Shown: in pieces, positions 21,995-34,666 of the stretch | Layout: the number at the start of each line of letters is the position of its first letter | How positions within the stretch are numbered: position 1 is the first letter of the stretch | NCBI GenBank assembly: GCA_039602395.1 | Contig: JBCNJP010000024.1 | Coordinates: 3,113,731-3,177,730, forward strand | Length of the DNA: 64,000 bases | Origin: Deinandra increscens subsp. villosa | Taxonomy: Eukaryota > Streptophyta > Magnoliopsida > Asterales > Asteraceae | Direction of reading: 5' to 3' | The notes under the pieces: generated by a model | What the model saw: only the letters and a program-made list of their open reading frames with translations | What the model was told of the DNA's origin: nothing | Database searches by the model: none | Made by a program: the position numbers and the translations under genes

Positions 21995-23760
21995 AAGCTT
22001 AGAGCCGTGTTGCATATGTCAGGTGAGAATAAGATTTATTTAAAACATTTTCATTTTATATAGGGCTAAACGGCTAATTGCACGATTATCTTTTTATACA
22101 CAAATATATGCTACTTTTCAACTTTAGTCATGACTTATTTTTTCGGTTAATCAACTATTTTTAGGCTTAAGAGACCACATAAATTTCGAAGATTTTATTT
22201 AGGTAATACCTACTCAGGTATTCATAACCGTAAGTGACCGAACCACCCAAACTGAATCAAGTCGGCTGGTTTGAGATCCACACGGTTTGGATTTCACAGT
22301 TTGTGGTGCCTCAACCATGCTTCGGTTGAAACTTGGAACCGCCGGTGTAAACGGAACCAGCCTTCTAATCTAAAAGTGAACATTTTTTTTTTGAATATGT
22401 AAAAGTATACAACGTCTCTTGCAATTTAAGGACAACCTCTGCAGTAAATTCGGTGTGAGTAAAGGCTATTTTTGCACTAAATATAGTGCAACACTATTCA
22501 TCATACTAAAACTCAATATTTTTTTTTCTCATTTACTTGTTTATCATATTTTGATTAAAACTTGCTTCACAGTGGACCTAAGTTTGGTTATCCTCTAATG
22601 CATTTAGCCCTTTCTGCCTCCAATAACATTTTTACCATTTTGATTCTACAAACCAAGTTTTGGTCAAGAATCTATTCAATGAAAGAGATGGTTTTCTTGA
22701 AATTGACAAAAAGTCCACTTTCAGATCCCAATCTTGGATTATCATTTCTGCTACCTATGACACAGGTTTATACAATATCAATCTGATAATTAAATAAATA
22801 GCTACAAAGTTTCTATAGCAACACAATCAATAAATGGCTACACAATAAGTAGTTCTAAGTTACCATGGAGATAAAACTGAAATTCAATGAATGATCGACA
22901 AAAGTATAAATAGTCAAAATTTACAGAAGTGGATCCAAAAGGTAAAAGGACGACTCAATTATTTCTGCTAATATTTTGATTACTTATTATTTTACATTTG
23001 ATTACTTATTGTTTCTGCAACATATTTGGCTCATTAAATCTCTATCCTCATTTCTTGATTTTCCACTTCCATTACAATCCGACACAAATTTCTTATTAAG
23101 ATTCATTTTCTTTTTTTTGAATTGTAGATGGAAACTTCAATAGCAAAGATTACAACTTTAATAACAATGATGTCGAGGTTGTAAAAGAAATAGTATATGA
23201 TTAGTAAGCGAAGCAAGTTCTTTTTCCCAAGGTGGTCTCAAAATAATATTGATGGACATGAGTTATGAATTATGTCAAACTACACTCATTATTGCATGTT
23301 ACCATGTGACATATTATCGCATCATTGTTTTCTTTAAAATACTTTGGTTTTGTAATTATGTACGTTGTGCGAGTTTTCCTACTAGCATAACTATTAACAA
23401 GTTACTTTTTAATTTTGAAATTATATTATACATTGTGTGGGTTTCCTACTAGCATAATTATCTCGAGATGATTGATAAACTAATAGAAAACAAGTACCGC
23501 TTTGGTTTATTTTATTTTTGATGTTGTATACAAAGAAGTTTTTGATTACTTGTAATGTGTATTGGTTTCATGGATGTGTTTTGTATTTCATTTTTTTTAA
23601 TAACCTAATCTTTTGTCTCAAATGAAACAACATTTTAATCTTCAGTATTAAACAATACGATATTATACCTATTGTTCAAATGAAACAACCTTTCAATCTT
23701 TAATATTAACCGATCTGACATCATACCGATCTATTAGCTTTGTGATTTGAAACTATAAAT
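21995..23760. other. CACTA interior, no supported gene
   Basis: AT-rich sequence with only short frames. A 75-codon frame near 22562-22786 has no recognised domain. A phrase TTTCCTACTAGCATAA occurs twice (near 23375 and 23440). Part of it probably belongs to the Helitron that ends at 23839, whose 5' end I could not place. Confidence 0.5.
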
Positions 23761-23808
23761 TATCAAAGGTCACTTTACTTTAATGATGTATTGTATAATT
23801 TTATACAC

Positions 23809-23839
23809 AACCCGTGAAGCTCACGGGTATATAATCTAG
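23809..23839 (+). mobile_element. Helitron 3' terminus
   Basis: A perfect 6-bp hairpin CCCGTG-AAGCT-CACGGG is followed by TATATAAT and CTAG at 23836-23839, then T. This is a canonical plant Helitron 3' end. The 5' TC end upstream is not determined. Confidence 0.6.
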
Positions 23840-24844
23840 TCATATATAAAGAAGTTTAACACATGTCTAATCTCAAAACAACAACGTAGTAGAGATAAAG
23901 TTGCCAATTAGACTTAAAAACCAACAAGAATCTCATACAGATCGCTAATATCCAAAAATACTCCAATAGGTAGTTTCCCTAAATGTTCTAAACATAGCTT
24001 CACTGATTGCTCGTTGGCATTAGCTTCATTTTCTTTAATAATCTTCTTCATTATGTGTTAGTTGTTTCCATTTTATTAAGAACACACAAAAATACAAATA
24101 CAAGTGGACAATCACCCCGGCGGGTAAGGAATAAGAATAAGATAATATTGTAAATTTATCTTTTCAAATTTATCTTCAGGAGGTTTGTAGCTCATTTGTT
24201 CCTTCAAAGAATAAGAATAAGATAATATTGTAAAACAAAACAGCAGTCAAAGGCACAATAGCAAACTAAAATGGTATAGAAACCTGTAGTTGTAAATTAA
24301 AGATGAATTTTGAGTAAAAAAGCATCCAAAACGCATGTCAATTTGTCACTGTACTTGAGTGGGTGTCATCAAATAAACAAATTATAAAATAATAGTGAAA
24401 AACAAACAAACAAAAAAGAAGCTCAAGATTAGATACAAAGTTAATAAGTTATACATATGAAATTGAAACCATCAAAACACGAAATGAGTACTAACATTTA
24501 TATAAATACTGAATTGCAAGAAAATTATGTCAAAAAAAGGTGAAGAAAATAATAATGGGGACTGAGGGAAATGGAATTTGAACACTCTAACTAAACAACA
24601 AAAATTATAAAGGAAATGAGAATTTCAACTAACCAGAACCCATGAGAGCACTTGAATAACTCATCTTAGACATGATTCGAGTCATAAACCAATCACTGTT
24701 GGCCTATGTTTGTATGAGCTGCATTGGAAAGAAACTTGTTTTTTGTGGAAGTGTAACTGCAAAATTGTAAATAAGATGAAAATAAATAGTCATATTAGAT
24801 AGAAAATGCCAAAATAAATTAAAACCATAAACTTCAAAAAGCTA
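23840..24844. other. CACTA interior, no supported gene
   Basis: AT-rich; only short frames. The phrase AAGAATAAGATAATATTGTAAA occurs twice in part (24131 and 24208). Near 24641-24760 a minus-strand exon-like stretch follows an AG-like site, but its frames are broken and I do not recognise it. Confidence 0.4.
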
Positions 24845-25689
24845 TATACTACATCTAGAGCATGGCTTGTGGCATCAATTGCATACACTAGATAATGAAA
24901 TCATCATGAAACCAGCTTCTAGAATTTTACACCAAAAAGTTTACAATCAGCTCTCTGTAACAAACCTATACAAATGTATATAAATATTACATCTAGTGTT
25001 TGACAGAATAAATATAGTCATGTAGTACCTATACAAATGTATATAAATATACATGTATTGTTTGACAGAAACTAACCTTAATATAGTCATAGATCCGGTC
25101 AACTCCTACAACTCCTAAAGAAAATTTAAAAATATAAAATTTCTGAAATCGTTGTGCTAGGTAATTAGTATCATTATAGGATTTACTTTCCCTTGTATGA
25201 TCTGATATTCATTATTGTTTATGCCCATCACATATTTAGAACTGCTAGAAGCTGACCTGCATCAAAAACTTAAAAGTGATTGTTATATTTGTGACTTATA
25301 GAGATGGCAAAACTTAAAACTAAATCCATATTCAGCAAACGTTAAAACAAAGTAATGTTTACAAAATACCATTACTTTACTATTTATTCAAGCTTGAATT
25401 ATACATAATCAAATCCGCTAGTTGTTAGAAAATATTAATTACCTAAATCAAGCAATTTCTCTCAGTGGTTTGCCAGTTCCACATCATACATCCAACACCT
25501 TTGAAAAGAGAGCAAAGTTTTGATATGTTAATACAAACATCAAACACTTAGTGTCAATTACATCATTAATCAGATAACAAAAAAATGAATAAATTATATT
25601 AATTAATGACCTTGTGTCCAGGTTTCAAGCCTAGCTATAAAGCAAGAAAATGTTCACGTCACATATGCTCTCTCAATGCTCCTTTCCAT
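24845..25689 (-). pseudogene. Sterol C-24 methyltransferase (SMT1-like) pseudogene fragment
   Basis: Successive minus-strand exons keep GT-AG borders and follow SMT1 in order. Exon 25689-25611 gives WKGALREHM*REHFLAL* then LGLKPGHK. Exon 25498-25443 gives VLDV*CGTGKPLREIA*, the SAM-binding motif I region. Exon 25256-25187 gives SSKYVMGINNNEYQIIQGK. Exon 25114-25077 includes GVDRIYDYIK with a small deletion. Near 24893-24850 comes VYAIDATSHALDVVY. The intact enzyme methylates cycloartenol at C-24 in sterol synthesis at the ER. There are at least four nonsense codons, and both ends of the protein are missing. It lies within the CACTA interior, hence a captured or relic copy with introns, not a retrocopy. 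Confidence 0.75.
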
Positions 25690-25752
25690 CTGCAAATTAA
25701 AATGAATATAATCTTTAAGACTTATTAAGTGAACATTAAACTATTAAAGTAA

Positions 25753-25917
25753 AGATTATTGAGAGCATATAGGTCATTGGGTGATGCAGGTGCCCGAGAC
25801 CAGTTCCAACAGAGAGATGGCATGTCATTGGAGCAGTTGGTTCTCTTTGCAAAATTGCAAGATTTGGACTTCTCAAGATTGTATAGGGATGGGAAACTGC
25901 TCCCTCAATATGTGTGA
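25753..25917 (+). pseudogene. 54-codon exon-like frame, unknown
   Basis: The frame opens after a stop at 25750, contains GDAGARDQFQQRDGMSLEQL and LQDLDFSRLYRDGKLLPQYV, and ends in TGA. The composition is protein-like and the sequence is far less AT-rich than its surroundings. A GATGCAG acceptor-like site lies at 25774-25780. I do not recognise the family. It sits beside the sterol methyltransferase fragment but on the other strand, suggesting a second captured piece. Confidence 0.35.
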
Positions 25918-27030
25918 ATATTCAAACATCATCACAATTAAAGTTTAGAATATGTTGTTGATTGATGTTCATATTTACTGTCAGTATTTATAGTAAACAA
26001 ATTCTTAATAATCAAGTTCTTGAGTTCAAAACGAAAAAAAGGTACAAATTAAACATCAATGCTGAAATTTGCAAAAGTAAATAGATGTGATACACCATAT
26101 CGATAAAACACTGAGATACAAACTATAAACAAAAAATCACAGCATAAATTAAAAGAAATGTACCTTGATTTAGATCTCAATTGCTTCTGAATCCAAACAG
26201 TGTATGATGGGATGAGATGAAGTTGGGTACCTTGCAATAGTTGTGCGCAAACCCTTTTATTAATGAGTTCTAAAACTGAAAAAGATAGATGAAAAGAACG
26301 ATATTAATCGTATAAACGAAGATTTGGATTAAAACAATGTAAGAATGGTGGGATATGAGGCGTCATTGTTTCAGGATGTGGATTCGCCGGTCTCTTGATG
26401 CAATTCTGCTCATTTTCGTGAGTGATGAGTGCGATGCAGAGATTTGAAGTGGTTGATGAAAGATTATGTGGTGTACGAACAGTGATTAAATTCTCTAAAC
26501 AAAATTAGGGCTAGAAAATGGAAATGGAAAGGGGAAATTCAGGAAAATGGCTTTGATTTATGTTGAAGGTGAGGGCGTGAGGCGGTGAATTTGTGATAAA
26601 AATTTCCAAAGGCGGGAAGGATTGAAAGTTTCGGAATGAGAAACAATTGACTGAAATTTTGAGAATAAGCCGCAGCAAGGGAAAATGAGGGTGAAATTTT
26701 AAAAGAGAGGGAAATTGAATGGAAGTGTTTTTTTTTTTTTTTTTACTAAAATCAATAATTTTGCACTTGCAATAGTTTAAACCATCATTAACTATGTGGC
26801 GCCCTTACCAATTATATGACGGGATAATCACAATGTCATTAGGATATAAGGACATGGGCAAAATGAAAGTGTAGTTGAGTGAGAGACAAGTTAGATGTTA
26901 TTAAAATGAGTGTGAAACAAATATGACATATATAGGTGATATTAAAAACAAAAAATTAGTGGAAAAAAGTTATAAATGACACAAAAATTATTTGACAGAT
27001 AAATATAACATGTAAAGTGTCAATACAATT
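25918..27030. other. CACTA interior, no supported gene
   Basis: AT-rich sequence. On the minus strand, 26560-26380 is less AT-rich and contains a 16-codon frame (MSRIASRDRRIHILKQ), possibly the 5' end of a captured transcript. A T homopolymer of about 19 bases lies near 26731. Confidence 0.35.
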
Positions 27031-27039
27031 TAAGCTATC

Positions 27040-27130
27040 CCTCATCATTTGGTGAAGTGGATACCCTTTTACTTTCCAATGTGAATGTTAAGAGTTTAAA
27101 TCTCACCTGATACAAAAAATGTAAAAAATT
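27040..27130 (+). repeat. Possible tRNA-derived SINE remnant
   Basis: TTTGGTGAAGTGG resembles a pol III A box, and 45 bp later GAGTTTAAATCTCACC resembles a degraded B box. The tail is not clearly defined. Confidence 0.3.
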
Positions 27131-29220
27131 ATAGGGGTGGGTCAGAGGTTTTAGGCCACATTAGTACATTAGTCTTCATTGGGCCTAAGCAAGCATCTTA
27201 CGCCTAAGTGGCCACCATTGGGCCTAACAAACCATTGCTCGGCCTCATCGGGCTTCATTAGGCCTAAGAGAAGAACATAGGCCCTAAGTGACCTTTATTA
27301 GACCGAGTTTACCTTCATTGGACCTAATTGACCTTAATTAGGCCATGTTGGCCTTCATTGGGTCTAAGCAAGCATCATTAGGTCTAAGTGGCCACTATTG
27401 GGCCTAACAAACCATTGCTCGGCCTCATCGGGCTTCATTGGGCCTAAGAGAACAACATAGGCCCCAAGTGACCTTTATTAGACCTAGTTGACCTTCATTG
27501 GACCTAACTGACCTTAATTATACCATATTAGCCTTTATTAAGCCTAAGCAAGCCTAAGCAAGCATCCTTGGACCTAAGTGGTCATCATTGTGCCTAACAA
27601 ACCATTAATCGGCCTCATCGGGCTTCATTGGGCCTAAGAGAAGAACATAGGCCCTAAATGACCTTCATTAGACCTAGTTGACCTTCATTGGACCTAGTTG
27701 ACTGTGTACAATTGAGTTCGATTATGCCTAGTTGAGCTTGATTATGTCCAATAGATTGTGCACAATTGAGTTTCATTATGCCCATTTGAGCTTGATTATG
27801 TCCAATTGGAGTCGATTATGCACAATTAAGTTTGAATATGTTCAATTGGAGTCGATATGCCCAATTACGTTCGATTATGCCTAATTGAGTCCGATTATGC
27901 CCAATTAAGTTCGATTATGCCCAATTAAGTTTGATTATGCCTAATTGAGTTCGATTATGCCCAATTGAGTTTAAATATGTCCAGTTAGAGTGGATTTTGT
28001 CCAATTGCGTTCGATTATGCCCAATTATAGTCGATTATGCCCAATTAAGTTCAATTATGCCCAATTGTAGTCGATTATGCCCAATTGGGTTTGATTATGC
28101 CCAGTGAGTTTGACTATGTTCAATGAGAGTCGATTATGTACAGTTGAGTTCATTGGACCCAACTGACATTAATTAGGCCATATTAGCCTTCATTGGCCCT
28201 AAGCAAGCATCATTAGGCTTAAGTGAGCACCAATGGGCCTAACAAACGATTGCTCGGTCTCATCAGGCTTCATTTGGCCTAAGATAACAACATAGGCCTT
28301 AAGTGACATTCATTGGACCTATTTGACCTTCATTGAATCTAAATGACCTTAATTAGGCCATATTAGCCTTCATTGGGCCTCACCAGGCTCCATTAGGCCT
28401 AAGAGAACAACATAGGCCCTAAGTGACATTCAATGGACTTAGTTGACATTCATTGGACCTAACTGACCGTAATTAGGCCACATTAGCCTTCATTAGGCAT
28501 AAGCAAGCATTATTGGGCCTAAGTGACCACCATTTGGCCTAACAAACCATTGCTTGGCCTCATCAGGCTTCATTGGGCCTAAGAGAACAACATAAGCCCT
28601 AAGTGACATTCATTGGACCTAGTTGACCTTCGTTGGACCTAACTGACCTTAATTGGGCCATATTAGCCTTCATTGGGCCTAATAAAGCATTATTGGGCCT
28701 AATGGACCACCATTGGGCCTAATAAACCATTACTCGGACTCGTCAGGCTTCATTGGGCCTAAGAGAATAACATAGGCCCTTAGTGGCCTTCATTAGACCT
28801 AGTTGACCTTCATTTTATCTAATTGACCTTCATTAGGCCTCATTAGCCTTCATTGGGCCTAAGCAAGCATCATTGGGCCCAATTGACTTCGATTATCTCT
28901 CCAGTTGAGCTTGATTATGTCTAATTGACTTTGATTATGTCTAACTGAGTGTGATTATGTTCAATTGAGTTCGATTATGTTCAAGTAAGTCCGATTATAT
29001 CCAATTGAGTATGAGTATATCCAATTGAGTTCGATTATGTGCAATTAAGTTCGATTATGTCCAATTGAGCTTGATTATGTATAATTGAGTTCGATTATGT
29101 TCAATTAAGTTTGATTATATCCAATTGAGTCCGTTTATGTCCAATTGGAGTCGATTATGCCTAATTGAGTACAATTATATATGGTTGGAGTCAGTTATGT
29201 TCAATTGAGTTCCATGTTCA
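27131..29220. repeat. Compound minisatellite field with two alternating repeat types
   Basis: Type 1 (27150-27690 and 28150-28890) consists of GGCCTAA-bearing phrases such as TTCATTGGGCCTAAG, organised in higher-order units of about 180 bp (marker AGCATC at 27192, 27371 and 27561, the last after a 10-bp insertion). Type 2 (27690-28150 and 28890-29215) repeats a roughly 20-bp unit, TTCGATTATGCCCAATTGAG, with many variants. No reading frame is supported. Confidence 0.85.
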
Positions 29221-29302
29221 TATTTTAGTGTAATTAAGGTTACGTATGATATTCAAACAAGACTGAAGCTTGTTTGAATGTCGTCGGGACTAACAAGGGG
29301 TT

Positions 29303-29376
29303 CGGGGACAGTGCCCCCGAGAAAAGCGGAGTCTAAGGGGCGGCGGCCCCTAGTGCGATCCAAGGGGCAGAGCCCC
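29303..29376. repeat. Cluster of three GC-rich hairpins
   Basis: Three short perfect or near-perfect stems follow one another: CGGGGACAGTGCCCCCG (29303-29319), GGGGCGGCGGCCCC (29337-29350) and GGGGCAGAGCCCC (29364-29376), in otherwise AT-rich DNA. Confidence 0.7.
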
Positions 29377-29948
29377 TGGCTGGGATCAAATTTACTTCAT
29401 TAAAGGGAATACTTTTTGAAAATAGTAACCAATTTTTAACTTTGTTCCAATTAAGTCACCCATACTTTTTTGTCTCAATTAGGTCAATTAACTTTCAATG
29501 AATGTTCTAACATTATGTTTTTTTACCTATTATAGCAGGTTAACATGCTTATTTTGTATTCTTTTTTTTCTTTTAGCACATGTTAACGTGGATTATATAA
29601 GAATAATAGTTATATATTATTATTTATATTATATATTATGTAATTTCATAGACCAAAGATTTGATACATTAAAAAGTGATTTTCAAATAAAATATTCGTA
29701 CGAATCTATGATTTCTAAAAAAGATACATAAACAAAAAGTTAATTAAATATCATATGTCTTGGATAAAAAAAAAATTGGAAATTTTGTTTTGATATATTG
29801 GATTAGTCTTTTTTGGTATGAATTTTGTTTACAATACGAGTTTTGATTGAACAAATTCACACACAACTCATACATATCACCGTCTCTCTCTAGAAAGAGC
29901 CACCGAGTTCTATATACAAATCCACGTCGGTTACCAGTAGGTGGTGGT
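29377..29948. other. AT-rich spacer, no supported gene
   Basis: Only a 77-codon, low-complexity hydrophobic frame at 29498-29731, without recognisable motifs. Confidence 0.5.
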
Positions 29949-31107
29949 TATCACATCCCTAATTTCCACTGACGGAGTTTAACTGTGTGAGACATGATAA
30001 ACCAGGATCCCAGTCCATTAGTTACACTAAACAACCATTAAAGATAAAAAAAAGTTTGCATTTCACTTATATAAAATAAGAGTTTTACATTGCGGGAGCA
30101 TAAACTAAACATTTCCAATTGTAACAAAGTAATTTGTACAAAAACTATGACAAAGTTGGATCGAGGACTCATGCATGCATACTCGTGATAATCGAACACC
30201 TGCGACCTGAGAGAAAAATGTTTAAAAGAGAGTGTCAACCAAAGGTTGGTGAGTTCACAGGTTTTCATATCCAGTTTAGTTTCAGTCCATGGACCCAACA
30301 ATTACACGGTCCATAAATAAGCTGTAAAGTTTATACCATATTTGCATATCGTAGGTAGCTAGCCTAAAGTGTTCATGTCACTAGATAGTTCGCAACCGAG
30401 GCTGACTAATAAGTTGTAGGAATCCTCCTTACGTGTTTTGCCTTCCCCGTGTCCCACCAGAAACAACGGTACGCATAGGCTAATATTGCTCTCAATCCGA
30501 CTGCCAGCCGGGTGGTGCATCACGTGCCCACTGAGTGGGGTTTATCAAACCTCAGTAGTACTACTCAACATTACTTCGCTATTCACTATTAACAGTTTGA
30601 TTTGTAAGGACTTAGTTTGTGGTGTTAAGCAAATCTAGTACATGTGATATGTTGGAAAAATAAAAGCTGTATAAAAACAGTAAGAAATTTTTGCATGTTC
30701 TCTCCCCCAAAAGAAAAGAGTAAAGTGGGACCGTGAAACTCACCTTCGGGTGCACTGCTACTAACCGCACATGAACAAGTGCAAAACTTTATTGCACGAC
30801 CTAATATACGTGTATATTAAGGTCAATTAGAGTTTATCACAAAAGTGAATTGACTGAGCACAACGAGAGTGTACGGAAATTTCCTAACGACTTAGAGAAT
30901 CAGAATACAGGAACACATACCGACACAATGACCCGAGGACACGTTGGTTGATATGTTATGAGAGTAATGCCATTTGTAACTAGCATGATCCTATGTTGAT
31001 TCATAACAAGACCACACTGCTATGCACACATATATATGCCCTAACACATGCAACTATATGCGTAAGTTTTCAAGTTTAGCAATACAATATAAAAGCAGTC
31101 AACAAAA
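29949..31107. repeat. LTR-like repeat, copy 1, left part
   Basis: It starts TATCACATCCCTAATTTCCA, matching the start of the 52214 copy (TGTCACACCCCCAATTTTCA). The shared block includes CGGGTGGTGCATC, GTGGGGTTT.TCA.ACC and CAGTAGTACTAC (30480-30600 versus 52690-52800). It is interrupted by the copia at 31108 and continues after 38775. I read it as a decayed solo LTR, without a clear target duplication. Confidence 0.45.
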
Positions 31108-31757
31108 TGTTGGGTTATATAACTAATTATCACGCGAGTACGCAGCGGAAAGAAACCTATGAATTAATCTAACTAACCGGATAGAACATGTTTACCTTAT
31201 GAGCTCGGATTGACTTGATCTCTCGGAGGATTTAAAGCAAATCCCTCTACGATCGCACACACGACACACCGATGTTATGTGCTAGCACTTGGTCACGAAC
31301 ACCTCCACTCGAGATAGCCTTGGTTGAACCACACAAGAACCGAAACCCCTAGGGTTCTTCTTGTTTGCCGAATTCGAGAGAAAGGGAGAGAAATTAGGGT
31401 TTGCTCTTTTATCAGATAAATCAGTAACTAAACCTTAAACCCATAGGGTCTATTTATAGGTTTAAAATACTTGATAAACAAGTTAGGGTTTGGGATAGGG
31501 ACCATCATCGAATTCGGTCTAAGGCCTATCCTATCCTTCTCTCAATCGTAATCAAATTACAATTCTCTCTAATTACAACTAACACCTCTCTGTTAACAAT
31601 TAACTGTTAGGTGTTAACGAAACCTCATTAAATAATTCGTGATAAATATTAATTAACTATTAATTAATATTAATACATTTGGTGTCGAGACGTGTGACCC
31701 CGTAGGCTTAAATAATTTCCGGACATACGCTTACTATTACATGATCATATCCCTACA
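31108..31757 (-). repeat. copia 3' LTR (left copy)
   Basis: TGTTGGGTTATATAAC to CATATCCCTACA, 650 bp, 98% or more alike to 38122-38770 by eye. Confidence 0.93.
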
Positions 31758-31770
31758 GCTCCCACTTGAG
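31758..31770 (-). other. copia polypurine tract
   Basis: The minus strand reads CTCAAGTGGGAGC directly next to the 3' LTR. Confidence 0.7.
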
Positions 31771-32590
31771 CTTGCAATAGTAAAGGTAATAACATTGGTT
31801 AGCGTCTAGCAACACGCCAATGCTCCCAGAAATATTTAAGTACAGTTTCTCAAAGTGTATTTAAATGGTTCAGTCATTTACTATCCCTTTGTTACCGATA
31901 CCGTTGTTAAATATGAATATGGATCAAGTCATTTCATACTTTAACGATTCAGTTTCTCATTCTCTCAACTAACTTAAGATTACCAAATTGCAAATCGAGA
32001 CATCTCTAGATTTCATTTGGGCATGGCCATGCAAACATCTTAATTAGTCCAATGAGGGGCCCAGTGGTATCTTCTTCAGCACAAAGCTGAAGGAACAAAT
32101 CCTCTTGACTACACGTGTCCAGTCACATACTTCACTACACTTACTGAAAATAGCCCTTTTGTACTACCTTATTCAGGATAGTTAGACCTATATCAAGTAG
32201 GTGCAATCCATACATGCATGACCTGCTTGTATCTCAAGTCTAAGGATAAGTAAAGCAACCATTTACGAATTTCACTTAATGACGCCAATCCATAAAGTGA
32301 CAATTCGTTAGTGGGTCAGTCCAGTATGCATTCAATGAATACCATGTGAGTTTGGTGGGACCATCCTAACCAATCACTCAGATTTTGTCTTAGTTTAACT
32401 ATATTCCCATATAGTTAATCGACAATGGACAATTTAGAATACTTGACAAGTACTCAAGGATTAAACATGCAAATACAGGACACAATTTACTATTAAATGA
32501 AATCAAACATATCAAGTACTTTATTTCATTATGCAAATAGAAATTGTTTACCATCCCTTATCCAAATACCGAACATCAGACATACATGAT

Positions 32591-34348
32591 TTAACTAGCT
32601 AATTTAAGTCCCATGCCCTCGGCATGCCTTTCAAGCTTCGGCCTCGACAAAGCTTTCGTGAAAGGATCAACTAAGTTAATATCTGTGTGAACTTTGAGTA
32701 ATTTGATTTCACCTAGTTCGATCTGCTCACGAACATAGTGATATCTCCTGGCATAGTGTCTGGCGCCCTTCTGAACTCTAGGTTCTTTGGCGATGATCAA
32801 TGCACCCGAGTTATCGCAGTACATGTCGATCGACAAGTTACTTGTGGGGATAATGTCAAGCCCACTAATAAACTTCCTTATCCAGACAGCCTCCATTGCA
32901 GCTTCCAAAGCAGCAATGTACTCAGACTCTGTTGCAGACATAGCAACTGTGGTTTGTTTCTTGCTTTTCCAATCCACAGCGCCTCCATTCATAACGAAGA
33001 CGTACCCAGACTGAGACTTCGTGTCATCTCTATCAGTCTGAAATCCAGCATCACAGTATCCGGTCACTTTGAGCTCTTGATCTGGATTTCCCCCATATAC
33101 CAAAAACAAATCTCTAGTAGCCCGTAGGTACTTAAGAATGGTCTTAACAGCAGTCCAGTGACTTTCACCTGGGTTCCGTTGATAACGGCTAACGATATTC
33201 TGCGCAAACGCTATATCAAGTCTAGTGCATCTCACCGCATACATTATAGATCCTACAGCCGAAGCATAAGGGACTCTTTGCATACGTTTCACCTCATCAG
33301 GTGTAGAAGCACCTTGTTTGACCGATAGACCAAGTCCTTCCTGCATAGGTACTATACCACGCTTGGAATTCTCCATCTTGAATCGCTTCAAGATCTTATC
33401 AATATAAGCACTTTGACTTAGTCCAATCAACCGCTTAGTTCTATCTCTATAGATCTTGATTCCAAGAATGAATGCTGCTTCTCCCAAGTCTTTCATAGCA
33501 AAACACTTTCCAAGATGGGATTTTACATCTTGTAACATTGGAATGTGTTTTCCTATTATCAATATGTCATCTACATATAAGACAAGGAAAGTAACATTAC
33601 TCCCACTAGCTTTGCGGTATACACATGGCTCATCGGGATTCTGAACGAAACCAAACCTTTTGATTTCTTCATCAAACCGTTTATTCCAACTCCTCGATGC
33701 TTGCTTTAGTCCATAAATGGACCTTTGAAGCTTGCATACTTGGTTGGGATGTTGTGGATTAATGAACCCTTCAGGTTGATCCATATAGACTTCTTCATCC
33801 AAGTAACCATTTAAGAAGGCAGTCTTAACATCCATTTGCCATATCTCAAAGTCATAGTACGCTGCTATGGCTAAGAGAATCCTAATAGCTCTTATGTATG
33901 CTACTGGTGAAAAGGTCTCATCATAGTCAACGCCAAAACGTTGAGTATAACCTTTTGCCACGAGATGAGCTTTATAGGTGTGTACATTTCCATCCATGTC
34001 GGTCTTCTTCTTGAAGAGCCATTTACTCCCAACGGTTCTTGCGTTAGGAGGAAGATCAACCAGGGTCCAAACGTGGTTATCTTGCATGGATTTCATTTCC
34101 ACATTCGCAGCTTCAAGCCATTTGTCAGATTCCGGATCTGATAATGCAGCTTTGAAGTTCGGAGGCTCATTGAGATCTCCTGATACGTCATCCTCGGATT
34201 CGAATAGACCAATCCATCTATCCGGATTACGTACGACCCTTTCGGATCTACGAAGTGGAATCGCAACATCATCGACTTGAGGTTCATCACTTTGAACATT
34301 CCCCCCCCCCAAGTTGATGATTGCTAGTTGTTTCAGAAGGTGACACAT
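32591..34348 (-). pseudogene. copia reverse transcriptase and RNase H
   Basis: A 585-codon frame. RT starts near residue 90 (NHVWTLVDLPPNARTVGSKW), with QMDVKTAFLNGYLDEEVYM near 175 and the catalytic YVDD near 259. RNase H follows with GYCDAGF near 430, SGYVFVMNGGAVDWKSKKQ, TESEYIAALEA and MYCDNSGALIIAKEP. The RT copies element RNA and RNase H removes the template, inside virus-like particles. The frame overlaps the preceding one at 34287-34348, where a run of ten G (minus strand, 34301-34310) marks the phase change. The ATG at 34348 is formal; it belongs to the same polyprotein. Confidence 0.92.
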
Positions 34349-34643
34349 CTTCTAGTAGTTCTACAATTCTCCCACTGTTCTCTTGAGCTATAAAATTCTT
34401 TTCAAAGAATTCAGCATATCGAGCAACACGAACAGTGTTTTCGGAAGGATTATAGAAGTAGTAACACATTGTTTCCTTTGGGTATCCCACGAAGATGTAC
34501 TTAGTAGTCCTGGGTTGTAGTTTGTCAGGCGTATCACGCTTCACAAGTGCCTCACATCCCCAGACTCTTAAGTAAGACAACACAGGGACTTCTCCATGCC
34601 ATAATTGATATGGTGTCTTTTCAACCTTCTTGTTTGGAACCAT
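34287..34643 (-). pseudogene. copia integrase C-terminal segment
   Basis: A 118-codon frame carries VEKTPYQLWHGEVPVLSYLR, WGCEALVK and KYIFVGYPKETMCYYFYNP, the conserved region after the copia integrase core. It is out of phase with the preceding integrase frame (break near 34670-34690) and with RT after it (G10 run). Confidence 0.88.
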
Positions 34644-34666
34644 ATTTAGAACGCGTACAGCGGTTT

